Source of the DNA: Bartonella massiliensis
Lineage (GTDB): Bacteria; Pseudomonadota; Alphaproteobacteria; Rhizobiales; Rhizobiaceae
Assembly (NCBI RefSeq): GCF_902150025.1
Contig: NZ_CABFVS010000017.1
Coordinates: 1-53,061, forward strand
Length of the DNA: 53,061 nucleotides
Direction: 5' to 3'
Shown here: positions 1 through 10,293 of the stretch, piece by piece
How the letters are laid out: every line of letters starts with the position of its first letter
Numbering within the stretch: the first letter of the stretch is position 1
Made by a program: the position numbers and the translations under genes
The notes under the pieces: generated by a model
Told to the model about the DNA's origin: nothing
Database searches by the model: none
Seen by the model: only the letters and a program-made list of their open reading frames with translations

Positions 1-195
1 TATAAGGACGTCGGGTTCTGGCAACACATTGATTTTTATATATAATTTACTGTTTTGCATATTGCATTAGGACACCGAATATAGTAAGGTTTTCGCATTC
101 CAAACCCTCTCATATTGAATTAATTAATATCACTTGCTTGCACGTCATATGCAGGGCTGGTGTGTGGATCAAATTTGTATAAGAAAGGATTTAAA
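1..195 (+). repeat. Upstream module of integrase copy A
   Basis: This non-coding stretch precedes integrase fragment A. Its landmarks are an AT-rich start, 'atttactgttttgcat', 'ttttcgcattccaaa', 'tcacttgc', then 'gtgtggatcaaatttgtat' and the ribosome site 'aagaaagga'. The same order of landmarks occurs, reverse-complemented, at 1331-1500 and 1515-1645. More decayed versions lie at 29465-29636, 29870-30000, 30220-30390 and 37893-38035 (complement). It probably carries the promoter and leader of the integrase gene. The left end is cut by the window edge. Confidence 0.75.
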
Positions 196-471
196 ATGGC
201 TCTTATGAACCGTCTTAATGCAAGGTCTGTTGCAACATTGGGGGCTGGCAAATATAATGATGGTGCCGGCTTGTTACTCCATAAGCGTAAAGATGGTGGT
301 GCTCAATGGATTTACCGTTATACCATTCATGGGCGCCGTCGTGAAATGGGCTTGGGTGCTTTAAGAGATGTTTCTTTAAAACAAGCCCGTGAATTGGCAA
401 CGGGGTGGCGTTCTATTTTACGTGAAAGGCGTGACCCCATTAAAGAACGTGAAAAACAAAAGCGTGTTTGA
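196..471 (+). pseudogene. Truncated tyrosine integrase, N-terminal fragment (copy A)
   Basis: The fragment holds the arm-type DNA-binding domain (DUF4102) of a phage or island integrase. It has ARSVATLGAGKYNDGAGLLL, then QWIYRYTIHGRRREMGLG and LRDVSLKQARELA. I start it at ATG 196, nine bases after the Shine-Dalgarno AAGAAAGGA; an upstream in-frame ATG at 160 lacks such a site. Only about 91 residues remain of the roughly 400 usual for the family. Homology to copy B stops at about 467, right after 'aaaagcgtg', and the frame ends at once. The core-binding and catalytic domains are missing, so it cannot recombine DNA. Copy B (440-1330) faces it and shares the junction. Confidence 0.85.
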
Positions 472-1330
472 GAATTTCTAATGCCTCTGATGATAAGGGC
501 ACACGAAATTCTGTTGTGGTATCACGCTTTCCTTTCATATTTTCAGCAGGAATTGTCCATATATCTCCATTAATCTGATCTTCACGCATATAACGCAAAG
601 GACGTGTATGCACGCCTGTCAAAATAAGCAAACGTAATGCCAAATGTGTCATTGTTATTGTTTTACAGAGTGACTGATAAAAGGCAGGAACATCTTTCCA
701 ATCCATTGCAGGTATGTTTTGTGCTTTATGGCGTTGCTTCACTAACAGAGCACGTGCTTTTATTGTTGCTTGTAAATCAACATCCAATCCTAAGGCAGCC
801 GCATGTTTAAGACAAAGATTAAGACGATTTATTGCTTTCTTTGCTGTTGCAGCTTTTGTATGCCATATGGGAGCAAGTACATTGCGTATCTCTGTTTGTG
901 TAATCTCTGAAATGGGCATACAGCCTAATTTGGAGAGAACATAAAGTTGTAAAGGTAGAAACCAGTTCCCAGCCTTGCCATCTCCTTTTAATTCAGCTTT
1001 ACGACTTTCAAAAGCATCTAAGGCAATGGCTTTTAGATAATGGAGGTTATTGATTGCTGCACGCTTTTGTTTCTCACGTTCTTTAATGGGGGCACGCCCC
1101 TCACGTAAAACAGAACGCCACCCCGTTGCCAATTCACGGGCTTGTTTTAAAGAAACATCTCTTAAAGCACCCAAGCCCATTTCGCGGCGCCGCCCGTGAA
1201 TGGTATAATGATAAATCCATTGAGCACCACCATCTTTACGCTTATGGAGTAACAAACTGGCACCATCATTATATTTGCCAGCTCCCAATGTTGCGACAGA
1301 TCTTGCATTAAGACGATTCATAAGAACCAC
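440..1330 (-). pseudogene. Tyrosine integrase truncated before the catalytic C-terminus (copy B)
   Basis: A 296-residue reading frame starts at GTG 1330, preceded by AAGAAAGGAG. It contains the arm-binding DUF4102 domain (about residues 1-95), the SAM-like core-binding domain (about 100-200) and the beginning of the catalytic domain (LRLLILTGVHTRPLRYM, then WTIPAENMKGKR and FRVPLSSEALEILK). The frame leaves integrase homology at about 468 and ends inside the opposite strand of copy A, giving the tail HAFVFHVL. The HxxR box and nucleophile tyrosine are absent. The position of the first catalytic arginine (usually LTGVR) is His. It is therefore expected to be inactive, although the frame itself is open. 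Confidence 0.85.
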
Positions 1331-1500
1331 TTTTACTCCTTTCTTATACAAATTTGATCCACACACCTATCCCGCTTGTTATGCGCAAATGAGTGGTTTT
1401 GATTGATTCAAGATAAAGAGATTTGAAATGGGAGAATCTTACGTTATTCGGGGTTCTCATTCAATGTGAACAACGCTAAATTATCATTATAAATCAATAT
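1331..1500 (-). repeat. Upstream module of integrase copy B
   Basis: Read on the minus strand this matches positions 1-195: 'atttataatgataattta', a 'ttctcattcaatg'-type segment, 'tgaatcaatcaaaaccact', 'ataacaagcggga', then 'gtgtggatcaaatttgtat'. It ends at the ribosome site of copy B. Together, copies A and B form large inverted repeats around the truncated junction near 468. Confidence 0.75.
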
Positions 1501-1514
1501 CTTGTTGAGTTTAT

Positions 1515-1645
1515 TACCACACATTAATCCCGCTTATAACAGATAAGCAAATAGTTTTGATTGATTAGATTTAGAATGAAAGAATCATATGGTATTTGGA
1601 GCTCGCATTCACCATACAAAACAGTGGATAACCCATATATATATA
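1515..1645 (-). repeat. Extra solo copy of the integrase upstream module
   Basis: A second module lies directly behind that of copy B, in the same orientation and without an integrase gene attached. The minus strand reads 'gttatccactgttttgtatggtgaatgcgag', 'aatctaatcaatcaaaactatttgctta', 'tataagcgggattaatgtgtgg'. It suggests a tandem duplication or insertion at this site. The 230 bases that follow, up to 1876, are very AT-rich and show nothing else I can support. Confidence 0.65.
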
Positions 1646-1876
1646 TCAATATATTACTCAATTAAAATCAAAATCACAAAAATAAAGATCTTAAGAATTG
1701 AATGACTTAATTTAAATTTGAATCCATAAAAAGATATGTATTTTGAAGAAATCAAAAAAAATGCTCTACGAGCAATGCTATAAATGTTTAAAATATAAAC
1801 TAAATTGTTCATACAATGACATGAAGGATTAAAAAAATAAATCCAAGATCAATAAAAATATGTTTTAACTCAAATT

Positions 1877-3208
1877 TTATTGTTGATTTTTACGTTTTTT
1901 GCGCAATTGTTTCCACCATTCAAGACGTTTTACAATTTCACGCTCAAATCCACGCTCAACGGGTTTATAATAACTCTGACGCCCAAGTTTTTCAGGAAAA
2001 TATTCTTGTCCTGAAAAAGCGTCGGGTTCATCATGATCATAACAATACCCCTCTCCATACCCTTCCTCCTTCATCAATTTTGTCGGGGCATTAAGGATAT
2101 GTTTAGGAGGTGGCAAAGAACCATTTTTTTGTGCACAACGCAGTGCAGCTTTATACGCGAGATATGTCGCATTTGACTTTGGTGCAGTGGCAACATAAAG
2201 ACATGCCTCTGCCAAAGCCAACTCTCCTTCTGGTGATCCTAAATAATCATAAGCGTCTTTTGCCGCATTACAAATAACAAGAGCCTGTGGATCCGCCAAA
2301 CCAACATCTTCAACAGCCATACGAACCAATCTTCGCCCAATATAGAGAGGATCTTCACCAGCATCCAACATACGTGCTAAATAATAAAGCGCCGCATCAG
2401 GATCAGAACCACGAACGGATTTATGTAATGCTGAAATAAGATTATAGTGCCCATCTCGTCCTTTATCATAAATGGATGCACGACGCTGAATAATTTTTTG
2501 CAAAGCACTAGCATCAAAAATCTCTCCCGAACGCACAACGGACCAAACTTCCTCTGCTAATGTCAATGCTGCCCGTGCATCACCATCAGACATCCCTATC
2601 AAAACGTCTCTGGCCCCATCATCCAAGGGAAGAAACTTTCCTACCATCTCTTCAGCACGCTTCAAAAGCATAGCCAAACTTTCATGATCATGAGAACGAA
2701 ATGTTAAAACCCGTGCACGCGAAAGAAGAGCAGCATTAAGCTCAAAAGAAGGATTTTCAGTTGTTGCACCGATAAGTATAACAGTACCCTCTTCCATCAC
2801 TGGAAGAAAACTATCCTGCTGTGCACGATTAAAGCGATGAATTTCATCAACAAAGAGAAGCGTTTTATTCCCAGACATAAAACGCCTCTGTGCAACTTCA
2901 AAAATCTTTTTAAGCTCGGAAACGCCTGTAAAAATAGCAGAAACTTGTTCAAACGCGAAATTTGTTTCAAGTGCTAATAAACGTGCAACTGTTGTTTTTC
3001 CTGTCCCTGGAGGACCCCAAAAAATCATCGATCCAATTGAGCCTGTTGCTACCATCCGTGAAAGCACACCATCCTCTCCAATTAAATGCTTTTGTCCTAC
3101 AACTTCATTAAGAGAACAAGGACGCATTCTTTCTGCAAGGGGCTGATTTTTATTAACTTTAGGATCAAATGACGAAGTAAAAAAATCTTTCTTCAAAAAA
3201 AACCTCAA
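1877..3208 (-). CDS. rarA: Replication-associated recombination protein A (AAA+ ATPase, RarA/MgsA)
   Basis: This 443-residue cytosolic AAA+ ATPase is related to clamp-loader subunits and acts at stalled replication forks. Visible are PLAERMRPCSLNEVVGQKHL near the N-terminus, Walker A WGPPGTGKTT (about residues 64-73), Walker B LLFVDEIHRFN, sensor 1 IGATTENPSF and the arginine-finger region LLSRARVL. The C-terminal MgsA tetramerisation region has YLARMLDAGEDPLYIGRRLV and ends in a basic tail. The length is normal for the family. Its ATG overlaps the stop of the upstream protease gene by 4 nt (ATGA), so the two are probably translationally coupled. Identification is secure; the fork role is family knowledge. 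Confidence 0.95.
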   Translation of the reverse strand: MRFFLKKDFFTSSFDPKVNKNQPLAERMRPCSLNEVVGQKHLIGEDGVLSRMVATGSIGSMIFWGPPGTGKTTVARLLALETNFAFEQVSAIFTGVSELKKIFEVAQRRFMSGNKTLLFVDEIHRFNRAQQDSFLPVMEEGTVILIGATTENPSFELNAALLSRARVLTFRSHDHESLAMLLKRAEEMVGKFLPLDDGARDVLIGMSDGDARAALTLAEEVWSVVRSGEIFDASALQKIIQRRASIYDKGRDGHYNLISALHKSVRGSDPDAALYYLARMLDAGEDPLYIGRRLVRMAVEDVGLADPQALVICNAAKDAYDYLGSPEGELALAEACLYVATAPKSNATYLAYKAALRCAQKNGSLPPPKHILNAPTKLMKEEGYGEGYCYDHDEPDAFSGQEYFPEKLGRQSYYKPVERGFEREIVKRLEWWKQLRKKRKNQQ

Positions 3209-4599
3209 CGAATAAATTGACGAATATACATACCATCACGTTCATATTCCAATTGCCAAGTACGCGAACGCGTTTTCATCAGAATCTTTTTCAACTGATG
3301 AACTGTTTGAATCTTATACCCATTCACAACACGTAAAATATCTCCGGGCCGAAAAATTCCCGCAGCATTACTCATCTCATCAAAATTGGCAATCACCACA
3401 CCTTTTGCCAATATAGGAAGATGAAAACGCCGACTATTTTGCGGTGTTAAATCTAACACTTCAGCACCAGCAAGAGGACTTTCACCTATAATTTTTTCAG
3501 ATTTTAAAAATGCAGTTTCCGATATTGATTCAACCGTTATCTGTGTCTTTAAAGTTTTTCCACTTCGTAAATATTCTAAAGCAAGACTATGCCCAACGTC
3601 CGCTGTCATCAAACGATAGCCAAGACCATCTGGACTATCAACGCGTATCCCCTGCACACTCAAAATAACATCACCTACTTTTAAGCCGGCTTTTTCAGCA
3701 GGACTGTCTTTGCTAACTTCAATAACAAGAGCACCATAGGGACGTTCCAAGCCTAAACCACTCGCAATATCAGGTGTAACATTTTGAAAAGCCGCCCCAA
3801 TATAAGGCGGTACAAAATATTTTCCACCGCGTTTAACAGTCTCAAGCATCACTTTTACCAGATTAACCGGAATAGCAAAACCAATCCCTACAGAACCACC
3901 GGAACGCGAATAAATAGCCGTATTAATTCCAATTAATTGACCTTTCATATCAATTAAAGCGCCACCAGAATTTCCTGGGTTAATAGCAGCATCTGTTTGA
4001 ATAAAAAAGTCAAAATCAGAAATCCCAACACGTGTACGCGCTTGCGCTGAAACAATACCACTTGTAACCGTTTGACCAACACCAAAAGGATTACCAATAG
4101 CCAGAACAAGATCACCCACTTCAACAGCATCAGAATCCCCCAAAGGGAGAACAGAAAACAGAGTATCTTTTGCATCAACTTCCAAAATAGCAATATCTGT
4201 TGCTTCATCTTTAAGCACAACCTTGCTCTCAAACTCTCGCCCATCAGAAAAAGCTACTTTAATTTCGCTTGCATCTTTAATAACATGGTAATTTGTAACA
4301 ATCAAACCACGCTTATCAACAATAACCCCTGATCCTAATGATGATTGCTTACGAACAGGAAAATTATTTTGCAAACGACCAAAAAATTGCTCAAAAAATG
4401 GATCACCATCAAAAGGAGATCGCGCTCTAATTTGTCGAGCTGCATAAATATTGACGACAGATGGAACTGTCTTTTTAACTAAAGGAGCAAATGAAAGAGT
4501 GATTTCCTTTTGTGTTTGAGGAACATGAGCATATACATGATCAAACGATATTAGAACCATAATCACAAAAAAAAGCCGCACCCCAAAAGAATACCTCAT
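3205..4599 (-). CDS. Periplasmic serine endoprotease, DegP/DegQ (HtrA) family
   Basis: This 464-residue exported protease/chaperone performs envelope quality control. A signal peptide is followed by a trypsin-like domain with the catalytic triad visible as NYHVI (His), ATDIAILEV (Asp) and GNSGGALIDMKG (Ser). PDZ1 covers about residues 265-355 (GALVIEVSKDSPAEKAGLKVGDVI), and a shorter PDZ2 lies at the C-terminus (GVVIANFDEMSNAAGIFRPGDIL). The ATG at 4599 follows a good ribosome site (AAGGAG). It sits directly downstream of the ribosomal cluster terminator and is followed by rarA with overlap. Rhizobial genomes carry several Do-type paralogues, so I do not assign degP versus degQ. Confidence 0.93.
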   Translation of the reverse strand: MRYSFGVRLFFVIMVLISFDHVYAHVPQTQKEITLSFAPLVKKTVPSVVNIYAARQIRARSPFDGDPFFEQFFGRLQNNFPVRKQSSLGSGVIVDKRGLIVTNYHVIKDASEIKVAFSDGREFESKVVLKDEATDIAILEVDAKDTLFSVLPLGDSDAVEVGDLVLAIGNPFGVGQTVTSGIVSAQARTRVGISDFDFFIQTDAAINPGNSGGALIDMKGQLIGINTAIYSRSGGSVGIGFAIPVNLVKVMLETVKRGGKYFVPPYIGAAFQNVTPDIASGLGLERPYGALVIEVSKDSPAEKAGLKVGDVILSVQGIRVDSPDGLGYRLMTADVGHSLALEYLRSGKTLKTQITVESISETAFLKSEKIIGESPLAGAEVLDLTPQNSRRFHLPILAKGVVIANFDEMSNAAGIFRPGDILRVVNGYKIQTVHQLKKILMKTRSRTWQLEYERDGMYIRQFIR

Positions 4600-4812
4600 A
4601 AATCTACTCCTTACAAAATCAGCCCACTCGTTGAAGATTCATAGAATTTTTAAAATGCATCCCCGCAAAGAACTCTATTAATATTTCATAATAGAGAATA
4701 AAAACAACCCATTTAAGCAGTAAATATTATAAAAATCAAATAATTCAATATCCTATAATTTTCTCTCCCCATCTATTTTTTGAATAAAAACAAACTTAAA
4801 AAAATACGCATC

Positions 4813-4837
4813 AAAAAAACCGCCCATAACAAGGCGG
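4813..4837 (-). terminator. Rho-independent terminator after rplQ
   Basis: On the minus strand the stem CCGCC, loop TTGTTATG, stem GGCGG is followed by a run of seven T. It lies about 32 nt past the rplQ stop codon and closes the long ribosomal protein cluster. Confidence 0.85.
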
Positions 4838-4868
4838 CCTTTAAAAAATTCAACAGAATAAGAAAACT

Positions 4869-5297
4869 TTACGAAGAAGTTCCCTTTTTATCTTCTGAAG
4901 CCTCCATACGAGCACGATCCCCTGCTCCCTTCGCTTCAACATCACGATCAACAAATTCTATAACAGCCATAGGTGCATTATCACCGGTACGAAACCCCGC
5001 TTTCATAATACGCAAATATCCACCGTTGCGTGATGCATAACGTGGTGCAAGAATATCAAATAACTTTGCAACTTTTCCTGTATCACGAAGTGCTGCAATC
5101 GCTTGTCGACGCGCATGCAAACCGCCATGTTTACCAAGAGTAACGAGTTTTTCAACAATAGGACGAATTTCTTTAGCCTTTGGAAGGGTTGTCACAATCT
5201 GCTCATGCTCGATCAACGAAGTTGCCATGTTTGCAAACATCGCTTTACGGTGACTAGCAGTCCGATTCAACTTGCGTCCTGACTTACTATGGCGCAT
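4869..5297 (-). CDS. rplQ: 50S ribosomal protein L17
   Basis: This 142-residue large-subunit protein is located near the peptide exit tunnel. The N-terminus [12 protein letters not shown], the motif [19 protein letters not shown] and the middle [15 protein letters not shown] are diagnostic. The C-terminus ([15 protein letters not shown]) is the extended form common in Rhizobiales rather than the shorter E. coli form. It is the last gene of the alpha block, 24 nt after rpoA, and a strong terminator follows. Confidence 0.97.
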   Translation of the reverse strand: MRHSKSGRKLNRTASHRKAMFANMATSLIEHEQIVTTLPKAKEIRPIVEKLVTLGKHGGLHARRQAIAALRDTGKVAKLFDILAPRYASRNGGYLRIMKAGFRTGDNAPMAVIEFVDRDVEAKGAGDRARMEASEDKKGTSS

Positions 5298-5321
5298 AAG
5301 CCTTCTCCTTAAATTCTAATT

Positions 5322-6335
5322 TCAATACTGATCTTCATAGCGTTTAGCAAGATCATCAATGTTTTCAGGCGGCCATGCTGAAATTTCCATCCCAAGATGC
5401 AACCCCATACATGCCAAAACCTCTTTAATCTCATTCAATGACTTACGACCAAAATTGGGGGTCCGAAGCATTTCAGATTCTGTTTTTTGAATAAGATCAC
5501 CAATATAAACAATATTATCATTCTTAAGACAATTTGCCGAACGAACGGAAAGTTCTAATTCATCCACTTTTTTGAGAAGTGCAGGATTAAAGGAAAGCTC
5601 AGAATCAGCTTCTTCAACAGGCTCCTTCTGTGGTTCTTCAAAGTTAATAAATAACGATAGTTGATCCTGAAGAATACGTGCGGCAAAAGCAACAGCATCT
5701 TCCCCATGAACAGCCCCATTTGTCTCAATCGTTAATGTCAATTTATCATAATCGAGAACTTGACCTTCACGTGTATTTTCCACTTTGTAAGATACTTTAC
5801 GAATTGGCGAATAAAGACTATCAATCGGAATAAGTCCTATATGGGCATCCTCAACATAATTACGATCAGAGGGAACATAGCCCTTTCCTGTGTTGACAAT
5901 AAATTCCATACGAATTTCAGCATCTTCATCCAAGGTACAGATAACATGATCTGGATTGAGAATTTCCATATCTCCAACGGTATTGATATCTCCCGCTCTT
6001 ACGACACCAGGCCCCTCTTTATAAACAACAACACGTTTAGGCCCTTCTTCTTGCATACGAAGTGCAATTTCCTTTATATTCAAAATAATGTCTGTAACAT
6101 CCTCACGAACGCCTGGGATTGATGAAAATTCATGTAAAACACCATCAATCTGTACAGCAGTAATAGCGGCACCACGAAGCGAAGATAACAACACACGACG
6201 AAGCGCATTTCCTAATGTCAAGCCAAATCCTCGTTCAAGAGGCTCAGCAATGACACTTGTAATATTTGGATTATCATGCTTACATGATTCAACCTTATTG
6301 GGTTTAATAAGTTCCTGCCAGTTTTTCTGGATCAT
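5322..6335 (-). CDS. rpoA: DNA-directed RNA polymerase subunit alpha
   Basis: The alpha subunit nucleates assembly of RNA polymerase and contacts activators and UP elements. I choose ATG 6335 ([12 protein letters not shown]), the conserved family start, giving 337 residues; an in-frame ATG 33 nt upstream adds an atypical leader. The N-terminal dimerisation domain shows [19 protein letters not shown] and [14 protein letters not shown]. After an acidic linker ([12 protein letters not shown]) comes the C-terminal domain with [14 protein letters not shown] and [18 protein letters not shown]. It lies in the usual rpsM-rpsK-rpoA-rplQ order. Confidence 0.97.
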   Translation of the reverse strand: MIQKNWQELIKPNKVESCKHDNPNITSVIAEPLERGFGLTLGNALRRVLLSSLRGAAITAVQIDGVLHEFSSIPGVREDVTDIILNIKEIALRMQEEGPKRVVVYKEGPGVVRAGDINTVGDMEILNPDHVICTLDEDAEIRMEFIVNTGKGYVPSDRNYVEDAHIGLIPIDSLYSPIRKVSYKVENTREGQVLDYDKLTLTIETNGAVHGEDAVAFAARILQDQLSLFINFEEPQKEPVEEADSELSFNPALLKKVDELELSVRSANCLKNDNIVYIGDLIQKTESEMLRTPNFGRKSLNEIKEVLACMGLHLGMEISAWPPENIDDLAKRYEDQY

Positions 6336-6430
6336 ATTTTTATTCCCGTTCTTTAGTTCCGTTACCATTCAATCGTAACGACCAATGTGAACATCAGAGA
6401 AATCTCCGATAACAAAAAAATAACACCCAA

Positions 6431-6820
6431 TTAAACACGCCGCCTTTTCCGCGGACGACATCCATTATGAGGAATTGGTGTTACATCACGAATAGAAGTA
6501 ATGACAAACCCAACAGATTGCAATGCACGTAGAGCAGATTCACGCCCTGCCCCAGGACCACAAACTTCAACTTCCAAAGAACGCATACCATGTTCTTGTG
6601 CTTTTCTCGCACAATCTTCCGCAGCAACCTGAGCAGCAAAAGGTGTAGATTTACGTGCACCTTTAAACCCTTGAGCCCCAGCAGATGACCATGCAATCGC
6701 ATTTCCCTGAGCATCAGTAATCGTAATCATTGTATTATTAAATGTTGAATTAATATGCACAACACCTGATGAAATATTCTTTCGTTCGCGACGACGAACA
6801 CGTGTGGCTTCCTTGGCCAT
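6431..6820 (-). CDS. rpsK: 30S ribosomal protein S11
   Basis: At 129 residues this is a platform protein of the small subunit that contacts the mRNA exit region. The sequence [18 protein letters not shown], then [20 protein letters not shown] and the C-terminal [12 protein letters not shown] match the family end to end. A gap of about 115 nt separates it from rpsM, which is longer than most gaps in this cluster. I see no hairpin strong enough to call there. Confidence 0.97.
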   Translation of the reverse strand: MAKEATRVRRRERKNISSGVVHINSTFNNTMITITDAQGNAIAWSSAGAQGFKGARKSTPFAAQVAAEDCARKAQEHGMRSLEVEVCGPGAGRESALRALQSVGFVITSIRDVTPIPHNGCRPRKRRRV

Positions 6821-6935
6821 ATTTTTCCTTTCAACGATCTCATCACTGCCGTAATATCAGCAGCTCCACCTTCTTTTCCGTGTTAAACCAACTTTAACAA
6901 GAAATAGAATATATAAAAACCTTTCATAAAGATTC

Positions 6936-7304
6936 TTATTTCTTCTTACCAGCAATTGCTCTAGCTGGCCCCTTACGGGTACGAGCATTCGTATGTGTAC
7001 GCTGTCCTCGAACAGGCAAAGATCGACGATGACGCAATCCACGATAACAACCAAGATCCATCAAACGTTTAACATTCATAGCGACTTCACGACGAAGATC
7101 ACCTTCAACTTGATATCCCTGATCTATTGCCTCACGAATCTGCAAAACCTCAGCATCCGAAAGCTCATGCACACGACGTCCCGTGGGAATGCCAACCTTT
7201 TCAATAATTTCTTGAGCAAATTTTGGTCCAATCCCGTGAATATATTGAAGCGCAATAATTACACGCTTATTTGTCGGGATATTGACGCCAGCGATACGAG
7301 CCAC
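6936..7304 (-). CDS. rpsM: 30S ribosomal protein S13
   Basis: This 122-residue protein of the 30S head bridges to the 50S subunit and contacts P-site tRNA through its tail. [15 protein letters not shown] and [12 protein letters not shown] form the helix-two-turn-helix. [20 protein letters not shown] is the signature segment, and a basic tail ends in AIAGKKK. It is separated from adk by 180 nt, so a further promoter in that gap is possible. No rpmJ is found between secY and rpsM, as is usual in alphaproteobacteria. Confidence 0.97.
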   Translation of the reverse strand: MARIAGVNIPTNKRVIIALQYIHGIGPKFAQEIIEKVGIPTGRRVHELSDAEVLQIREAIDQGYQVEGDLRREVAMNVKRLMDLGCYRGLRHRRSLPVRGQRTHTNARTRKGPARAIAGKKK

Positions 7305-7484
7305 GCCTACTCTCCTTAGTTATGTTGACAAATTATTATAAAATACCTGATGTACCTTACGAAAAAGAATAGACTCAGAACAAAACCCTTCCGAATCCGC
7401 TTAATTAACTGAAATAAACTAAAGTTGTTTGTGATAGATTTTATCTCAAAAGTCAACTCTTTTCATTTCCTTATAAAAAAAATC

Positions 7485-8063
7485 TCATAAAAGAAAACCT
7501 TTAATCATACGCGTTACTTCAGCAACACCAATCATTCCATCAATGACCTTCAAAATTCCTCTCTCTGAATAAAATTTTGATACGGGTGCTGTTTTTTCAC
7601 GGTATTCTACTAATCTTTTTGCAAAAGCAACAGGATTATCATCTAAACGAACCTGTCCACCAGCCTCTATTGTCTCTTGAACACGCTTTTTCATACGCTC
7701 AATTAATACGTTTTCATCAACACACAACTCAATAACAGCATCAAGCCGCATATTTTTTGACTCAAGGATCTGTTGTAACACTTCTGCCTGTCCTACAGTT
7801 CTTGGATATCCATCCAAAATAAAACCGTTTATACAGTCAGCTTCATCAATCCGATCTGATACGATTTGATTAACAATACTATCAGGAACCAAAGCGCCAG
7901 AACTTATAACAGCTTTAGCTTTTTTACCAACTTCCGTTTCTCTGGCAATGGCCTCACGCAACATATCGCCTGTTGATAACTGAGGAATATTATATTCCTC
8001 AGTTAACATTTTAGCCTGCGTCCCTTTTCCTGCTCCAGGAGGACCTAAAAGAACAACTCTCAT
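7485..8063 (-). CDS. adk: Adenylate kinase (short-lid form)
   Basis: This cytosolic enzyme interconverts ATP + AMP and 2 ADP. The P-loop [10 protein letters not shown] is at residues 7-16, LSTGDMLR is at the AMP-binding site, and FILDGYPRT is the conserved core. The LID is the short type ([10 protein letters not shown]) without the zinc-binding cysteines of long forms, which fits a length of 192 residues. Its ATG overlaps the secY stop by 4 nt (ATGA), implying coupled translation. The secY-adk pairing is conserved across bacteria. Confidence 0.97.
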   Translation of the reverse strand: MRVVLLGPPGAGKGTQAKMLTEEYNIPQLSTGDMLREAIARETEVGKKAKAVISSGALVPDSIVNQIVSDRIDEADCINGFILDGYPRTVGQAEVLQQILESKNMRLDAVIELCVDENVLIERMKKRVQETIEAGGQVRLDDNPVAFAKRLVEYREKTAPVSKFYSERGILKVIDGMIGVAEVTRMIKGFLL

Positions 8064-9406
8064 CGATTTCTTCGACCTCCACGAAGTTTTGATTTTTTTA
8101 TCAACCCTTCATATTGGTGCGCAACAAGATGCCCTTGAATTTGCGCAACCGTATCAAGAGTAACAGTCACAACAATCAACAAGGACGTCCCCCCAAGATA
8201 AAAAGGAACTTGTAATGCAGATATCATAAATTCAGGGAGTAAACAAACCAAGATAATATAAAGAGCACCTACAACAGTAATACGCGTCAAAACGTAATCA
8301 ATATATTCAGCTGTACGCTCACCTGGACGAATCCCTGGAATAAAACCAGAATGTTTTTTCAACTGATCTGCAGTATCACTTGGATTAAACACAATAGCCG
8401 TATAAAAAAAGCAAAAAAACGCCATTAAAAACGCATAAACAATCATATAAAGTGGCTGTCCATGACCAAGAGAATAAGAAATCGCTTGAACCCATTGCGG
8501 CATTTTATCAGAAAAATTATTAATAGTAGCAGGTAATAACAATAAAGATGAAGCAAAAATAGGTGGGATAACACCAGCAGTATTCAACTTTAAAGGAAGA
8601 TGCGACATATCACCTTGAAGTATTTGATTACCAACCTGACGTTTTGGATACTGAATAAGAATTCGCCGTTGTGCACGCTCTATAAAAACAATAAGTCCGA
8701 TAACCAAAACAGCAATAAGAACAATTCCTATTAAAAGAAAAGTTGATAAATCCGCCTGACTATGCGCGGTCAAAAGCTGAGCAAAAGTAGAAGGAAAATT
8801 GGCGACGATCCCTGCAAAAATAATGAGAGAAACTCCATTACCAACACCGCGTGACGTAATTTGCTCACCAAGCCACATGAGAAACATCGTCCCACCAACA
8901 AGCGTGATAACAGAAGAGATACGAAACATAAGACCTGGTTCTATAACAATTTGAAGCCCCGTCCCTATACCGCTTTCCAGTGCAACCGCAATACCAAAAG
9001 CTTGCAAAATAGCCAACACGACTGTTACATAACGCGTATATTGATTAATAACCTTACGACCTAACTCCCCTTCCTTTTTAAGCATTTCCAAAGAAGGAAT
9101 AATAGATGTTAACAACTGCACAATAATAGATGCCGATATATAAGGCATAATACCAAGTGCAAAAATCGCCATACGCCCAACAGCGCCTCCAGCAAACATA
9201 TTAAAAAGTCCTAAGACTCCTGATGCATGATGTTCAAATGTTTGCCGCAAAGCATCAATATTAATACCTGGAAGAGAAATATAAGTGCCAAAACGATAGA
9301 CAAGAAGCGCCGCCAGAGTAAACCAGATACGTTTCTTTAATTCAGTTGCACGCGAAAAGGTACCGAAGTTTATATTGGAAGCAAATTGCTCTGCTGCTGA
9401 TGCCAT
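8060..9406 (-). CDS. secY: Preprotein translocase subunit SecY
   Basis: This is the channel subunit of the SecYEG translocon in the inner membrane. I choose ATG 9406 ([14 protein letters not shown]), giving 448 residues, because it has GTGGAGA upstream and fits the family start; the frame extends 18 nt further. Ten membrane segments can be traced. Signatures include [11 protein letters not shown] at the plug region, [16 protein letters not shown] in TM2 and the cytoplasmic loop [19 protein letters not shown]. The C-terminus KLRGGRRNR is basic. It follows rplO and overlaps adk. SecDF, its partner, lies at 47073-49586. Confidence 0.97.
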   Translation of the reverse strand: MASAAEQFASNINFGTFSRATELKKRIWFTLAALLVYRFGTYISLPGINIDALRQTFEHHASGVLGLFNMFAGGAVGRMAIFALGIMPYISASIIVQLLTSIIPSLEMLKKEGELGRKVINQYTRYVTVVLAILQAFGIAVALESGIGTGLQIVIEPGLMFRISSVITLVGGTMFLMWLGEQITSRGVGNGVSLIIFAGIVANFPSTFAQLLTAHSQADLSTFLLIGIVLIAVLVIGLIVFIERAQRRILIQYPKRQVGNQILQGDMSHLPLKLNTAGVIPPIFASSLLLLPATINNFSDKMPQWVQAISYSLGHGQPLYMIVYAFLMAFFCFFYTAIVFNPSDTADQLKKHSGFIPGIRPGERTAEYIDYVLTRITVVGALYIILVCLLPEFMISALQVPFYLGGTSLLIVVTVTLDTVAQIQGHLVAHQYEGLIKKSKLRGGRRNR

Positions 9407-9567
9407 AAAACGTCTCCACTTCACACTCCAGTTCTTTAAATCACAGAAGTATAATCCTAAAACTTATATCTTTATACACAAATAATAGCTGGACTGAAAC
9501 AATTCTTCATAAAATAATTAAAAGAATAGATGTCCTCTTCTTTAAATCACTCTTCATATCAAAAAAA

Positions 9568-10035
9568 TTATCGAACAACATCAGGAAAAATAACCTGGCC
9601 ACCCACTTTTTCAATCTTAGCACGAGCAGCTTGTGAAGCACCAGAAACATGAAAGATAACCTTAGCTTTCAAATCACCATCAGAAAGAAGACGAATCCCA
9701 TCTTTTTCACGACGAATAATACCAGCCTCTTTCAAAGCAATCATATCAACCGGCTTTTCAATATTCAACTTACCTGAATCAACAGCTAACTGAATACGTC
9801 CCAGTGAAACTTCATTGTAGGTTTTAGCAAAGAAATTTCTAAATCCACGTTTTGGCAAACGGCGATAGATAGGCATTTGCCCACCTTCAAAACCATTAAG
9901 AGAAACACCAGAGCGCGATCTTTGCCCTTTTACACCGCGGCCACCCGTCTTACCAATACCCGAACCAATACCACGTCCAACACGTTTACGATTTCTTGTT
10001 GCGCCTTCGCAATCACGCAGTTCATTGAGTTTCAT
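9568..10035 (-). CDS. rplO: 50S ribosomal protein L15
   Basis: A late-assembling large-subunit protein of 155 residues. The basic, glycine-rich N-terminal extension ([20 protein letters not shown]) threads into 23S r[23 protein letters not shown] is the family signature, and a globular C-terminus ends in [14 protein letters not shown]. It lies between rpmD (20 nt upstream) and secY, with about 160 nt of non-coding DNA before secY. Confidence 0.96.
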   Translation of the reverse strand: MKLNELRDCEGATRNRKRVGRGIGSGIGKTGGRGVKGQRSRSGVSLNGFEGGQMPIYRRLPKRGFRNFFAKTYNEVSLGRIQLAVDSGKLNIEKPVDMIALKEAGIIRREKDGIRLLSDGDLKAKVIFHVSGASQAARAKIEKVGGQVIFPDVVR

Positions 10036-10055
10036 ATCTAATACTCCTGCAACTT

Positions 10056-10262
10056 TTAACCTTCATCTATAACGCGAACAAGATGCCGAACCTGAGCAAT
10101 CATACCCCGCACACAAAGTGTATCTTCCAAAACGCGCCGCCGACGTATCTTATTGAGTCCAAGCCCCTTCAAGGTCGCACGCTGAATCCGTGAATTTCGA
10201 ATCGAACTCCCAATTTGCTCTACCGTCACAGTTTTACCACTCTGAGATTTTTTCTGAACCAT
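10056..10262 (-). CDS. rpmD: 50S ribosomal protein L30
   Basis: This small large-subunit protein has 68 residues. [20 protein letters not shown] followed by [18 protein letters not shown] is the L30 core, and the C-terminus ([17 protein letters not shown]) completes the fold. It lies in the conserved rpsE-rpmD-rplO order. Confidence 0.96.
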   Translation of the reverse strand: MVQKKSQSGKTVTVEQIGSSIRNSRIQRATLKGLGLNKIRRRRVLEDTLCVRGMIAQVRHLVRVIDEG

Positions 10263-10293
10263 TTCCTAATTCCTTTTCTGATAATCTCAGAAA

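Noticed and set aside
4780..5040. An 86-codon plus-strand frame across the rplQ terminator.
   Set aside because: It is a shadow of rplQ; the terminator and conserved L17 sequence explain the region.
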